In this document: in pieces, positions 8,983 to 18,097 of the stretch
Position numbering within the stretch: position 1 is the stretch's first letter
Layout of the letters: every line of letters starts with the position of its first letter
Assembly (NCBI RefSeq): GCF_000626635.1
Contig: NZ_CP007451.1
Location: forward strand, 372,001-436,000
DNA: 64,000 nt
Direction: 5' to 3'
From: Draconibacterium orientale
GTDB lineage: Bacteria; Bacteroidota; Bacteroidia; Bacteroidales; Prolixibacteraceae
Position numbers and translations under genes: made by a program
The notes under the pieces: model-generated
Database searches by the model: none
Seen by the model: only the letters and a program-made list of their open reading frames with translations
Told to the model about the DNA's origin: nothing

Positions 8983-10215
8983 TTAAGCTTTAATATTGTA
9001 CACCATCAGCACGTCGCCATGACGAATGTACAGCTTCCCATTGGCAATAAACGGATGCGCCCAATGTGGTCCGGCACCTTCCCGGATTTTAAATTGGCTA
9101 ATTACTTCAAAACCATCAGGATCGGGTTTTACCAGCCCAACATTTCCACGTTCGTTGTAGCAGTATAAAAGGCCGTCGGCCATAACGATTGAGCCTTTTG
9201 TGTCCCAATCGGCTACATACTTTATCTCGCCAGAATCCCAGTTCATGCAAATCCAGCGTCCGCGTTTGTTGTCGAACCAATTTGAGCCGTACAAATATCC
9301 ATCGTGCAGAATTACGCCGTGATGATGATTATCAAAGGTATGATCAACAAATTTTTCGCTTACAGAAGTTCCTGTTGAATCCATTTCCAGCATCACGGCC
9401 GAATAATCGTAGCCCATGGTAATAAAAATACGGTTGTCGTTAAAAACAGGCGTATTGGTCCAAATCAATCCGTCCTGATCCCATTGAGCAGAATTCCAAT
9501 ACCTGTAACTCCAGGCTATCTCGCCGGTTTCGGGAACAATTGCCATAAGATCGGTGCCGATTACCGCCAGAATATAGCGGAAGCCATTCCATTCGTAAAT
9601 AGTTGCCGACGCATAAGCTCTCGGGCCGCCAAGCGACTTGGTTTGCCAAACTTTCTCGCCAGTTATTTTATTTAGCGCCACAACGCTGGTTTCTTTTCCT
9701 CCGGGCGATACAATTACTTTATCGTCGCAAATCAGAACTGTTTCAGAATTTCCCCAAATGTGGTATTCTCCATGAAAATATTCGTCAACGTTAACTTTCC
9801 AAATGGTTTCCCCGTTTTCTTTGTTGATGCATGACACCTGTCCGGTTCCACTTTGAACATAAATCCGACTATCTTCAACAACAGGCGTACTACGTGTGTC
9901 GGGAAACGATTTATTCCATGACCGACCGTAAGCTACCTGCCATTTAAACGAACCATCAGGATTTATCGCAGTCAGATAATCCATGGTATCAATCATTCCG
10001 GTGGTGTAAATCATATCGCCTTCGGGAATTGCCGACGAATATCCTTTTCCGATTTTCTCCACCTGCATCAGCAATTCCGGGCCATCTGCAGGCCATTCTT
10101 TTAGCAAACCTGTTTCGGGGAAATGCCCGTCGCGGTTTGGCCCGCGCCACTGTGTAACCTGGGCGCTTATTGAAAAAGCAAATGCGGTAATTAAAAGTGT
10201 TAGTGCAATCTTCAT
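8983..10215 (-). CDS. Secreted PQQ-type beta-propeller
   Basis: 410 residues with a clear signal peptide ending in SISAQ, then a propeller opening with WRGPNRDGHFPETGLLKEWP. It is a close paralogue of the protein at 12117-13328, sharing the opening, the HGD.L..Y.IK ending and the WAHP strand near the C-terminus. It is probably the first gene of the operon that runs to the left edge; the LytTR regulator gene ends 18 bp upstream of it. Function is unassigned beyond the fold. Confidence 0.8.
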   Translation of the reverse strand: MKIALTLLITAFAFSISAQVTQWRGPNRDGHFPETGLLKEWPADGPELLMQVEKIGKGYSSAIPEGDMIYTTGMIDTMDYLTAINPDGSFKWQVAYGRSWNKSFPDTRSTPVVEDSRIYVQSGTGQVSCINKENGETIWKVNVDEYFHGEYHIWGNSETVLICDDKVIVSPGGKETSVVALNKITGEKVWQTKSLGGPRAYASATIYEWNGFRYILAVIGTDLMAIVPETGEIAWSYRYWNSAQWDQDGLIWTNTPVFNDNRIFITMGYDYSAVMLEMDSTGTSVSEKFVDHTFDNHHHGVILHDGYLYGSNWFDNKRGRWICMNWDSGEIKYVADWDTKGSIVMADGLLYCYNERGNVGLVKPDPDGFEVISQFKIREGAGPHWAHPFIANGKLYIRHGDVLMVYNIKA

Positions 10216-10233
10216 GTTTTTTATTTATGGTTT

Positions 10234-10959
10234 TTATTTGTTCAAGAATGAATTATAATCGAGTTTTTCAAAGGTCTTTTCACGGTACCTGGTTCCAATC
10301 GGGAATTCTTTATCGCCAATGGCCACCATTACCGGACTAAAACTGGTTATCCGGCTGACTGCAACCAAAAATGAGCGATGCACCCGGATAAAGCCCTTAT
10401 CGGGCAAAGCTTTTTCGAGTGCCGACATGGTGCAGCGGCTGTTAATTTCGCGGTCGTGTGTGTGTAGTTTCAGGTAATCGCCAAAACTTTCAACATAAAC
10501 AATCTCGGTAACCGGTATTTTATGAATCACATTTTTCTCGCGCAGGTAAATGTATTCTGAATCGCCGTTGTTTTTATGCAGCGAAACCTCTTCCATCAAT
10601 AAATTTTGCTGATTATATTTTTCTACTGTCTGCAAAAAGCGCTCAAAAGAAATGGGTTTCAACAGGTAATCCAGCACATTCAGGTCGTAACTTTCAATGG
10701 CATATTCGCGATAAGCAGTAGTAAAAACAATGGCCGGCAGATTTTTCAGGGTTTTCACCAAATCAGTTCCTTTCATTTCGGGCATATTAATATCGAGAAA
10801 AACCAGGTCGATCTTGTGCGACTTTAAAAAGTCGAAAGCCTCAATGGCATCGGCACAAGTCCCAACAATCTCCAACGAATCCAGCTTTTGAATATGCGAT
10901 TTCAGCACTTCAATGGCAAGCGGTTCGTCATCCACTATTATGCACCTTGTTTTACTCAT
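10234..10959 (-). CDS. LytTR-family response regulator
   Basis: 241 residues: a receiver domain (DD at 11-12, phospho-acceptor Asp in LVFLDINMPEM, Thr in VFTTAYR, Lys in LLKPIS) followed by a C-terminal LytTR DNA-binding domain (YLREKNVIHKI, FIRVHRSFLV). It overlaps the kinase gene by 8 bp, which marks a cognate pair. It ends only 18 bp before the first propeller gene of the redox operon, so the operon may start further upstream and include its own regulator. Confidence 0.9.
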   Translation of the reverse strand: MSKTRCIIVDDEPLAIEVLKSHIQKLDSLEIVGTCADAIEAFDFLKSHKIDLVFLDINMPEMKGTDLVKTLKNLPAIVFTTAYREYAIESYDLNVLDYLLKPISFERFLQTVEKYNQQNLLMEEVSLHKNNGDSEYIYLREKNVIHKIPVTEIVYVESFGDYLKLHTHDREINSRCTMSALEKALPDKGFIRVHRSFLVAVSRITSFSPVMVAIGDKEFPIGTRYREKTFEKLDYNSFLNK

Positions 10960-12007
10960 TGCCCCAGCATACTTTTAGGTTAATCTCAAACTTCGTATCC
11001 TGCTTATCAATCGTTAGTTTATGCGATTTCGGATAAAGCAGTTCCAAACGCCGGCGTACATTTTTCAATCCAATTCCTTCGTTCAGCTTCTCTTCCTTTT
11101 CCTTCTCAGGATGGATTGAATTCTTCACCTGCAATGCCAGGCATTTTTCATCAATTTTTATATTTATTTCTACTTTCGGGTTTTTACGATCTTTGCTTGC
11201 GCCGTGTTTAAATGCATTCTCAATAAATGGCAGCAAAATCAGCGGTGCAATCCGGTGATGGTCAACATCTCCTTCAATGTTGTATTTCAAATCGAGGCGA
11301 TTATTGTAGCGCATGCTTTCCAGTTCCACATAGCTGTCAATAATCTTAATTTCTTCTTTTAGCGGCACAAAATCGTCGTTACTTTTATAGATCATATAAT
11401 CGAGCAAACCCGATAATTTCAATACAATATCGGGTGTTTTTTCCGATTTGATCAATGTTAAAGCATACAGGTTATTCAGCGTATTAAAAAGAAAATGCGG
11501 ATGAACCTGCGACTTCAGAAAATTCAGTTCGGCAGCCAGTTTTTCTTCAGCCAGTTTTTTATTTTTTTGCTCGTCGATATACCACTTTTTAAATACAATT
11601 ATAAAAGCTGCCAACACCGGAATTCCGTAGTTCGAAATAATCTTACTCAGAATTTTAGGAACATAAAACAGCGGCAACTGCGAGTAATCGAAAAACTCAG
11701 GAAATAAATTCGGAAAATAGTACGATATGTAAATGAGAAATCCAAACAGTAGCGCATGGATTAAGGTAAGCACGCCAAATGTTATGAATTTCTTTTTCTC
11801 CAGTGCAAAGGGCAAAATCAAATAAATCATCGTATAAGTACCGATGATTCGTGCGGGCAACAATGTCAGCCCGATGATGAATTCCGCGTAATAATGATCG
11901 AGATATCCGCCGTAGGTTAGCCAGTAGCCAATAAAAACAACCACCCAAAACAAAAGGTGCCACAGAAAACGGTAGCGGAAAAATATTGGTAGTTGGTTTT
12001 GGTTCAT
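10952..12007 (-). CDS. LytS-type sensor histidine kinase
   Basis: 351 residues. Four membrane segments in the first 145 residues carry little periplasmic material, followed by a His_kinase domain with the phospho-acceptor motif QVHPHFLFNTLNNLY and an ATPase domain (LLPFIENAFKHG, GIGLKNVRRRL). This is the usual partner of LytTR regulators. The input is unknown and there is no separate sensor domain. A strong terminator separates it from the propeller gene upstream. Confidence 0.9.
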   Translation of the reverse strand: MNQNQLPIFFRYRFLWHLLFWVVVFIGYWLTYGGYLDHYYAEFIIGLTLLPARIIGTYTMIYLILPFALEKKKFITFGVLTLIHALLFGFLIYISYYFPNLFPEFFDYSQLPLFYVPKILSKIISNYGIPVLAAFIIVFKKWYIDEQKNKKLAEEKLAAELNFLKSQVHPHFLFNTLNNLYALTLIKSEKTPDIVLKLSGLLDYMIYKSNDDFVPLKEEIKIIDSYVELESMRYNNRLDLKYNIEGDVDHHRIAPLILLPFIENAFKHGASKDRKNPKVEINIKIDEKCLALQVKNSIHPEKEKEEKLNEGIGLKNVRRRLELLYPKSHKLTIDKQDTKFEINLKVCWGNE

Positions 12008-12071
12008 GATTTTTTCTCAAATATACTTTTTGAGCTTTTGGTCGTCAAAAACATGCGACAAATACAGGCTA

Positions 12072-12104
12072 AAAAAGGATGTTTACTTTGCAAACATCCT
12101 TTTT
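12072..12104 (-). terminator. Terminator of the propeller gene at 12117-13328
   Basis: A perfect 13-bp stem, AAAAAGGATGTTT at 12072-12084 and AAACATCCTTTTT at 12092-12104. On the minus strand it ends in a T-run. Confidence 0.8.
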
Positions 12105-12116
12105 CAGTTCCTCCTT

Positions 12117-13328
12117 CTATTTTATTTTATAAGCAATTAACACATCGCCGTGACGAACAAACAAGCGGCCATTGTTGATTACCGGGTGCGCCCAGTGTTG
12201 CGCAGTTCCCAATTCAACTTTTGTTTGGCTTACAATGTTAAAGTTTTCGGGTGTAGCTTCAACCAATGCCAGTTCGCCACGTTCGCTGTAGCAATACAAC
12301 ATGCCGTCGGCATAAATGGTAACACCTTTTGCAATGTCTTTCGATGCATATTTTTCTTCGCCGGTTTCCCAATTCACACAACGCCATTCGCGTCCTTTGT
12401 CGCCCGATCCGTATAGATAACCCTCAACCACAACCATTCCTCCCATGCGGCTGTCGAGTTCCGGTTTTTCCCACTGTTTTGTTACACTGCTGCCATCGTT
12501 GCTAAGGTCGAGTTTTAAACCGCCTTTACCATAGCCGCTAAAGCAAAACAGATCGCCGTTGTAAAAAAGCGGCGTATTCGGATGAACGCTCCACTGGTTT
12601 TTGTGCGGATAATCCCACAGCAATTGTCCGTTTTTGGCATCAACACCAATAATATGATCGGCGGTGTGTGTAACGATAAGTTTTCGTGCCGGAAGGTTAA
12701 CCAGCAGCGGCGTGCAATAGGCTGACAAATCGCCTTTTCCGGTTGATGTCCAGATCAGATCGCCATTAAAACGGTTTAAGGCCACCACATTATTTTTCTT
12801 TCCGCCCGGAGTTAAATACAACACGTCGCCATCAATTAGAACAGTTTCGGTAACACCCCAGCGAATATTTTCACCATCAAAATCAGTAAATGCGTTTTTT
12901 GTCCATTTTTTTGCCCCTGAATTGGCATCCATACAAACCAAATCGCCATACCCGGAATATATATACATCAGGTCGCCGGCAACAACTACAGATGAACGAC
13001 TACCTGGGTAGCTGTCCTTGAAATCTTTTCCGTAATTCACTTTTTGCTCCACCTTGCCATCCTGGTTAAAAACAATTATATATCCGTCTTCTCCCTGCAA
13101 AGTTGAAAGGTAAATTTTACCGTTGGCAAATACCGGCGATGAATGTCCTTCGCCTAATCCTTCAGCGGTCCATAAAATCTCGGGACCATTGGCCGGCCAC
13201 TCTTTTAACAAACCGGTTTCGGAGTATATCCCGTTATTTTCGCCCCGCCAAACCGTAGGTTCCTGGGCAAATAGAATAGTTACTGAAAAAAGCAGTGCCG
13301 AAGCAAGAAACAAGCATTTTCTAATCAT
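12117..13328 (-). CDS. Secreted PQQ-type beta-propeller
   Basis: The ATG at 13328 is preferred because it opens directly into a signal peptide (MIRKCLFLASALLFSVTILF, then AQ); an upstream in-frame ATG at 13367 would only add 13 residues. About 403 residues follow with the propeller opening WRGENNGIYSETGLLKEWP and strands such as GAKKWTKN and GQLLWDYP. It is a close paralogue of the protein at 8983-10215. It has its own terminator and is transcribed apart from the LytS gene. Role unknown. Confidence 0.8.
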   Translation of the reverse strand: MIRKCLFLASALLFSVTILFAQEPTVWRGENNGIYSETGLLKEWPANGPEILWTAEGLGEGHSSPVFANGKIYLSTLQGEDGYIIVFNQDGKVEQKVNYGKDFKDSYPGSRSSVVVAGDLMYIYSGYGDLVCMDANSGAKKWTKNAFTDFDGENIRWGVTETVLIDGDVLYLTPGGKKNNVVALNRFNGDLIWTSTGKGDLSAYCTPLLVNLPARKLIVTHTADHIIGVDAKNGQLLWDYPHKNQWSVHPNTPLFYNGDLFCFSGYGKGGLKLDLSNDGSSVTKQWEKPELDSRMGGMVVVEGYLYGSGDKGREWRCVNWETGEEKYASKDIAKGVTIYADGMLYCYSERGELALVEATPENFNIVSQTKVELGTAQHWAHPVINNGRLFVRHGDVLIAYKIK

Positions 13329-13864
13329 GACTTTATCGTTAAGTTTTGCTCCTAAAAATAGAACCAAAACCCCACATTAGCAATGCTCAGCAGCAATTTA
13401 TCAGCTATCTAAATAGTAAGATATGTTTAGAAGTTATTTAGAGATCGTTAACAAATCAGGGACCAGAGAAGTGGATTTAAAACATATGTGTGAATTGCTA
13501 AAACGGCAGGAATTGAATTGTCTGAATTAGCTGTTTTTGGGAATAAGTAACAATTGGATACAAATTTGGTTTCTGATAAATCCTATCCCCAAGCCCCTTA
13601 TAATCCCACAAGGGGGGATAATTTCTCCCCTTGGGGGAGGCTAGGTGGGGTCAATAGGTTCTATTCATTCAATAGACTTCCACAAAAAACATTCATGATT
13701 TATGGAATCACCAACAGGGATGAAAGGACATCCATATTGTTTCACGCAAAGAAAAGAAGAAGCGCAAAATTCGCAAAGGGATAGAATCTGTTTTGCGTGC
13801 TTTGCGAAAACTTAGTGATCTACTCTGCGTGAACTTTTTTGTTTTACCAAAGTGATTTAAAGAA
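13329..13864. repeat. Gene-free stretch with two phylum-type dispersed repeats
   Basis: No convincing gene. At about 13583-13650 lies a C- and G-rich repeat with inverted words (CCACAAGGGGGG, CTCCCCTTGGGGGAGG). At about 13740-13830 lies a repeat made of GCAAAG/CTTTGC words (TTTCACGCAAAG, TTTGCGAAAAC, CTCTGCGTGAAC). Both are of the kind scattered between genes in Bacteroidota. A 76-codon frame across them (13554-13784) is a by-product. Confidence 0.6.
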
Positions 13865-13893
13865 AAAGGCAGATTGATCATCAACCTGCCTTT
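13865..13893 (-). terminator. Terminator of typA
   Basis: AAAGGCAG (13865-13872) pairs with CTGCCTTT (13886-13893). On the minus strand the stem is followed by TTTCTTT. Confidence 0.65.
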
Positions 13894-13912
13894 CCTGTAT
13901 TTCTTTAGCTTC

Positions 13913-15724
13913 TTATTCGCTTATTACCTTTGCACGACGTTTACGCTCATGCTCATCGAGATAAATTTTACGGATACGCATAAAGTTTGGCGTTACCTCA
14001 ATATATTCATCGTTACGAATGTATTCCATTGCTTCTTCAAGCGAGAATTTAATGGCCGGTGCAATCGATGTTTTTTCGTCGGCACCAGAAGAACGCATGT
14101 TCGACATTTTTTTGGTGCGAATAATATTAATGGTCAAATCATCCTGACGCGTATATTCACCAATCACCTGTCCGGCATAAACCTCCTCGCCCGGTTCAAC
14201 AAAGAAACGACCACGATCCTGCATTTTATCGATTGAATAGGCAATAGCAGTTCCTGTTTCAAGCGAAATAAGTGCTCCGCTTCGTTTTACACCCAGCTCG
14301 CCTTTCCATGGCTCATAACCTTTTAATCGGTGTGCCATAATGGCCTCACCCTCGGTGGCTGTAAGCATTTGGTTACGCAAACCAATTAAACCGCGCGATG
14401 GAATAAAGAATTCCAGATGTGCACGATCATCTTTTACTTCAATATTCGAAATTTCACCTTTTCGGGCTGTAACCAATTCAATTACTTTTCCTGAAAATTC
14501 ATCAGGTACCTGAACAGTTAAAGCTTCAATCGGCTCACATTTTTTACCGTCGATTTCTTTCACGATTACCTGTGGCTGGCCCACCTGAATTTCGTAGCCC
14601 TCGCGACGCATGGTTTCAATCAGAATCGACAAGTGAAGAATTCCACGGCCATAAACCAGGAACGAATCGGCCGAATTGGTTTCTTCAACACGTAAGGCCA
14701 GGTTCTTTTCGGTTTCTTTAAACAGGCGGTCGCGCACTTGTCGGGAAGTTACAAACTTCCCATCCCTACCGAAAAACGGTGAGTTATTCGAAACAAATGT
14801 CATGCTCATGGTTGGTTCATCTACCTGAATAGGAGTCAATCCTTCCGGTTCTTCAGCGTCGGCAACAGTATCGCCAATATCAAAACCTTCCAGTCCAAGC
14901 ACGGCACAAATCTCGCCACACGGAACCGGATCTTTTGTCTTTTCTTTTCCAAGCCCTTCAAACAAGTAGCACTCTTTGGCTACCGATTTTATAATGCTTC
15001 CATCGCGTTTTACCAACGATACACGCGATCCCGGAACCAATTCGCCACGCGTTACTTTCCCTACCGCAATACGGCCGGTGTACGACGAATAATCAAGCGA
15101 AGTAATGCGCATTTGCACGGTACCTTCCTTGTGTTTTGTTGGCGGAATATGTTCCAGAATCTGATCGAGCAAATAAACCACATCTTCAGTTGGAGTTTGC
15201 CAGTCGGGGCCCATCCAACCCGCTTTTGCCGATCCGTAAACGGTTGGAAAATCCAGCTGCTCTTCGGTAGCATCAAGGCTAAACATCAGGTCGAAAACTT
15301 TTTCCTGAGCAATTTCGGGAGTACAGTTTTCTTTGTCGACTTTGTTAACCACCACCATTGGTTTTAATCCCAGTTCAATGGCTTTTTGCAGCACAAAACG
15401 GGTTTGCGGCATGGGGCCTTCAAAAGCATCAACAATCAGTAAAACACCGTCGGCCATGTTTAATACGCGCTCCACCTCGCCACCAAAGTCGCTGTGCCCC
15501 GGAGTATCGATGATGTTAATTTTGGTGTCTTTATAGCGTACCGAAACGTTTTTCGAAAGAATCGTAATTCCACGCTCGCGTTCCAGGTCATTGTTATCCA
15601 GAAAAAGCTCCTGAACCTCCTGGTTTTCGCGGAACAATTTTACCTGGTGAAGTATTCGGTCAACCAGCGTAGTTTTACCGTGGTCAACGTGTGCAATAAT
15701 TGCAATGTTTCTGATTTCTGTCAT
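13913..15724 (-). CDS. typA: Ribosome-associated GTPase TypA/BipA
   Basis: 603 residues from the ATG at 15724 ([19 protein letters not shown]), the start usual in the family; an upstream ATG at 15778 would add 18 unsupported residues. It has the EF-G-like GTPase motifs [16 protein letters not shown] and NKVD, domain 2, and the BipA-specific C-terminal half ([16 protein letters not shown]). TypA acts on the ribosome during stress and assembly. The length is normal for the family. It is a single gene with its own terminator. Confidence 0.97.
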   Translation of the reverse strand: MTEIRNIAIIAHVDHGKTTLVDRILHQVKLFRENQEVQELFLDNNDLERERGITILSKNVSVRYKDTKINIIDTPGHSDFGGEVERVLNMADGVLLIVDAFEGPMPQTRFVLQKAIELGLKPMVVVNKVDKENCTPEIAQEKVFDLMFSLDATEEQLDFPTVYGSAKAGWMGPDWQTPTEDVVYLLDQILEHIPPTKHKEGTVQMRITSLDYSSYTGRIAVGKVTRGELVPGSRVSLVKRDGSIIKSVAKECYLFEGLGKEKTKDPVPCGEICAVLGLEGFDIGDTVADAEEPEGLTPIQVDEPTMSMTFVSNNSPFFGRDGKFVTSRQVRDRLFKETEKNLALRVEETNSADSFLVYGRGILHLSILIETMRREGYEIQVGQPQVIVKEIDGKKCEPIEALTVQVPDEFSGKVIELVTARKGEISNIEVKDDRAHLEFFIPSRGLIGLRNQMLTATEGEAIMAHRLKGYEPWKGELGVKRSGALISLETGTAIAYSIDKMQDRGRFFVEPGEEVYAGQVIGEYTRQDDLTINIIRTKKMSNMRSSGADEKTSIAPAIKFSLEEAMEYIRNDEYIEVTPNFMRIRKIYLDEHERKRRAKVISE

Positions 15725-16141
15725 TTTACTTTTTTCTAATCCAACTAACCAACACCGAAAGACTTTATTTGTTTTCAATCAATTATTTATGACATGAAAA
15801 ACCAGTCTCCCGAATCGGCGCGCAAATGTAAGAAAGTTTTGCAGTGGAATATGCGTATCGCGATGAATAAAGTACTTCTTACATTTAAATTTAATATCAG
15901 CCATCACAACACACTAAAAATGAGCCACCAATATTGAATAACACCAATTTTATTGCATTTTTTACCTTAGCCGTGTTATGAAACCGGCATTTAAACGTAA
16001 TCCACAAAAGCAAGAGCTCGTAAAGGATGACATGAGTTAGCAGAGTTACAGGAAAATACCAAACTGGCTTTGTATCATTTTTCGAAAGAAATGAATGCCT
16101 GCCTTGCCAATCTTGAAAACGCAAAACGAATCAAATACAAG
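15725..16141. other. Spacer with a possible broken small gene
   Basis: No intact gene. An ATG at 15978 on the plus strand opens 18 codons (MKPAFKRNPQKQELVKDDMS) and then hits TAG. In another frame the next 40 codons (ELAELQENTKLALYHFSKEM onward) are free of stops and use ordinary codons, as if one indel had broken a small protein. The 3' part overlaps the end of the archaemetzincin gene on the other strand. Confidence 0.3.
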
Positions 16142-16711
16142 TTAAATAGAAGCGAGAGAAGACTCCAGTTGCTCCCTGCATTTATTACAAAACTGTGACT
16201 TTTTCTGGTCGATGTCCTCCACATAAGTTCCGGGGCGCATAACACAAACCGGCACGTGACAATGAATGAGTCCGAAAGCGTGCCCCAACTCATGAATCAC
16301 AACTTTTCGGAAACGGTCGTATAAAATACGTTCGTTTCCTTTTATGCCATACTGTTGATTTCGCAAACGATAAAGGGAGGCAATCCCGGTGCTTCCGTTG
16401 TGTTGCGCCTGCCCAAAAATGTAAGTTAAAATGGGTATAAACAGATCGACCTGAAAAAGCCCGATGGTCTTTACGGAGTTAGCTGAGTATTCACGATAAA
16501 CCAGATCCAGTAAACGATTGGCATCGTACTGTTTCCGGGCTGCATCAAAATAAGGGAGAATGTCGTGCGTAAAAGGAACAAGCGAAACCGGCCACCCAAA
16601 GGCGATTTCTATGTCCCAAATTAATTGGTCGAGCACCCTTTTTTCGAACTTGCCCTGAACAACCAGCGTTATCCCTTTTTCTTTCAAAAGTTTAGTATTT
16701 AAATTGCGCAA
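16142..16711 (-). CDS. amzA: Archaemetzincin-type zinc peptidase
   Basis: 189 residues. The extended zinc motif HELGHAFGLIHC is followed by the archaemetzincin Cys pattern (CVMRPGTYVEDID, then FCNKC), which forms the second, four-Cys zinc site of the family. No signal peptide is seen, so it is probably cytoplasmic; the physiological substrate of the family is poorly known. The gene follows the NtrC-type regulator gene by 41 bp on the same strand, so it could be co-transcribed with the heme-sensor pair. Confidence 0.9.
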   Translation of the reverse strand: MRNLNTKLLKEKGITLVVQGKFEKRVLDQLIWDIEIAFGWPVSLVPFTHDILPYFDAARKQYDANRLLDLVYREYSANSVKTIGLFQVDLFIPILTYIFGQAQHNGSTGIASLYRLRNQQYGIKGNERILYDRFRKVVIHELGHAFGLIHCHVPVCVMRPGTYVEDIDQKKSQFCNKCREQLESSLASI

Positions 16712-16752
16712 CCAGCCGGCGGTTACGCGCGTTTATTAAAGTTGAGCTGCCA

Positions 16753-18096
16753 TTAATTCTTAGGTGAACTAAGCTGATACTTTCTAATTTTATTGTACAG
16801 CGTTACCCGGTCGATCTGAAGAACTTTGGCCGAACGACTGATATTCCAATCGTATTTTTCCAGTGTTTTCTGAATGTATTTTTTCTCCAGTTCATCCAAA
16901 CTGTCGTTGGAATCGATAACACTATCGGGTTCCAGCGGAAGATCTTTCAGGCGAACCTCCTTCCCGTTTCCAACTACAATGGCTCGTTCAATCATATTTT
17001 CCAGCTCCCGAACATTACCGGGATAATTATATTCTTCGAGTCGTTGCAAAGCTGCCTGATCGATGGTGATCAAATCGCGGCTCATTGAAGTGCAGTATTT
17101 TTTAATAAAATAAGACACCAGCACAGGAATATCTTCTTTTCGATCCCGAAGTGGTGGAATAGCAATATTCACCACATTCAGCCGGTAGTAAAGATCTTCG
17201 CGGAAGGAACCGTCGGCAACCATTTTTTTCAGGTCTTTGTTGGTTGCGCAAATAATCCGGAAATCCGATTTTATCTCTTTGTTTCCGCCTACCCGGGTAA
17301 ACGTTTTCGATTCGAGCACCCGCAAAAGTTCCACCTGCATTTTCATTGAAATGGTTGCAATTTCATCCAAAAAAATGGTACCACCGTCGGCCATTTCAAA
17401 ACGTCCTTTGCGGTTAAACATTGCCCCGGTAAATGCACCTTTTTCGTGCCCAAACAATTCACTCTCGAGCAAATCTTCCGACAAAGCTCCGCAATGTACC
17501 GTCACCATCGGGAAAAATTTACGCGGCGAATTGGAATGAATAGCGTGTGCAATCAGCTCCTTCCCTGTTCCGCTTTCTCCCGTAATAATTACCGACGAAC
17601 TTGAAGCGGCCACATTCTCCACCTCCTTTAACACCCTGATCATATTCTCGCTGTTGCCCACAATATCTTCGATATTCTCCAGCGTTACAATTTTGTTTTT
17701 TAGTGTTTCATTTTCACTTCGCAGCGAGATTTGCCGGGCCGCATTACGTATCAGGTGCGAAAGATCGTCCGGATCAAAAGGTTTGGTAATGTAATCGAAA
17801 GCGCCATCTTTCAATGCCTGCACGGCTGTTTCAACCGATGCAAAAGCTGTCATTACAATTACAATGGCAGTACTGTTAAATTCTTTAATGCGCCGGTGCA
17901 TTTCCAATCCGTCCATACCGGGCATCTTAATATCGGCCAGTATAATGTCAAAATTTCCCGATTCGATTTTTGTAAGCGCTTCTTTGGCATTGGCGGCGCT
18001 ATCAACCTCATATCCATCCTCAATAAACCAGTTATAGAGCGAATCCCTAACCGATTCTTCATCGTCAACTATTAATATGGAAATGCTTGTCTTCAT
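16753..18096 (-). CDS. NtrC-type sigma-54 response regulator
   Basis: 447 residues. The receiver domain has DD at 11-12, phospho-acceptor D55 and K105. The AAA+ domain has Walker A GESGTGKE (173-180) and the sigma-54-contacting loop GAFTGA (220-225). A Fis-type helix-turn-helix forms the last 40 residues (DWNISRSAKVLQIDRVTLYN). It activates promoters read by sigma-54 RNA polymerase after phosphorylation by the adjacent kinase, whose gene ends one base before this start. The only clear sigma-54-like promoter with repeated upstream sites seen nearby is that of the operon starting at 24478, which is the likely target. Confidence 0.95.
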   Translation of the reverse strand: MKTSISILIVDDEESVRDSLYNWFIEDGYEVDSAANAKEALTKIESGNFDIILADIKMPGMDGLEMHRRIKEFNSTAIVIVMTAFASVETAVQALKDGAFDYITKPFDPDDLSHLIRNAARQISLRSENETLKNKIVTLENIEDIVGNSENMIRVLKEVENVAASSSSVIITGESGTGKELIAHAIHSNSPRKFFPMVTVHCGALSEDLLESELFGHEKGAFTGAMFNRKGRFEMADGGTIFLDEIATISMKMQVELLRVLESKTFTRVGGNKEIKSDFRIICATNKDLKKMVADGSFREDLYYRLNVVNIAIPPLRDRKEDIPVLVSYFIKKYCTSMSRDLITIDQAALQRLEEYNYPGNVRELENMIERAIVVGNGKEVRLKDLPLEPDSVIDSNDSLDELEKKYIQKTLEKYDWNISRSAKVLQIDRVTLYNKIRKYQLSSPKN

Positions 18097-18097
18097 A

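Noticed and set aside
13554-13784. A 76-codon plus-strand frame
   Set aside because: It is made of dispersed repeat DNA (C/G-rich palindrome and GCAAAG words) and has no signal, domain or neighbour support.
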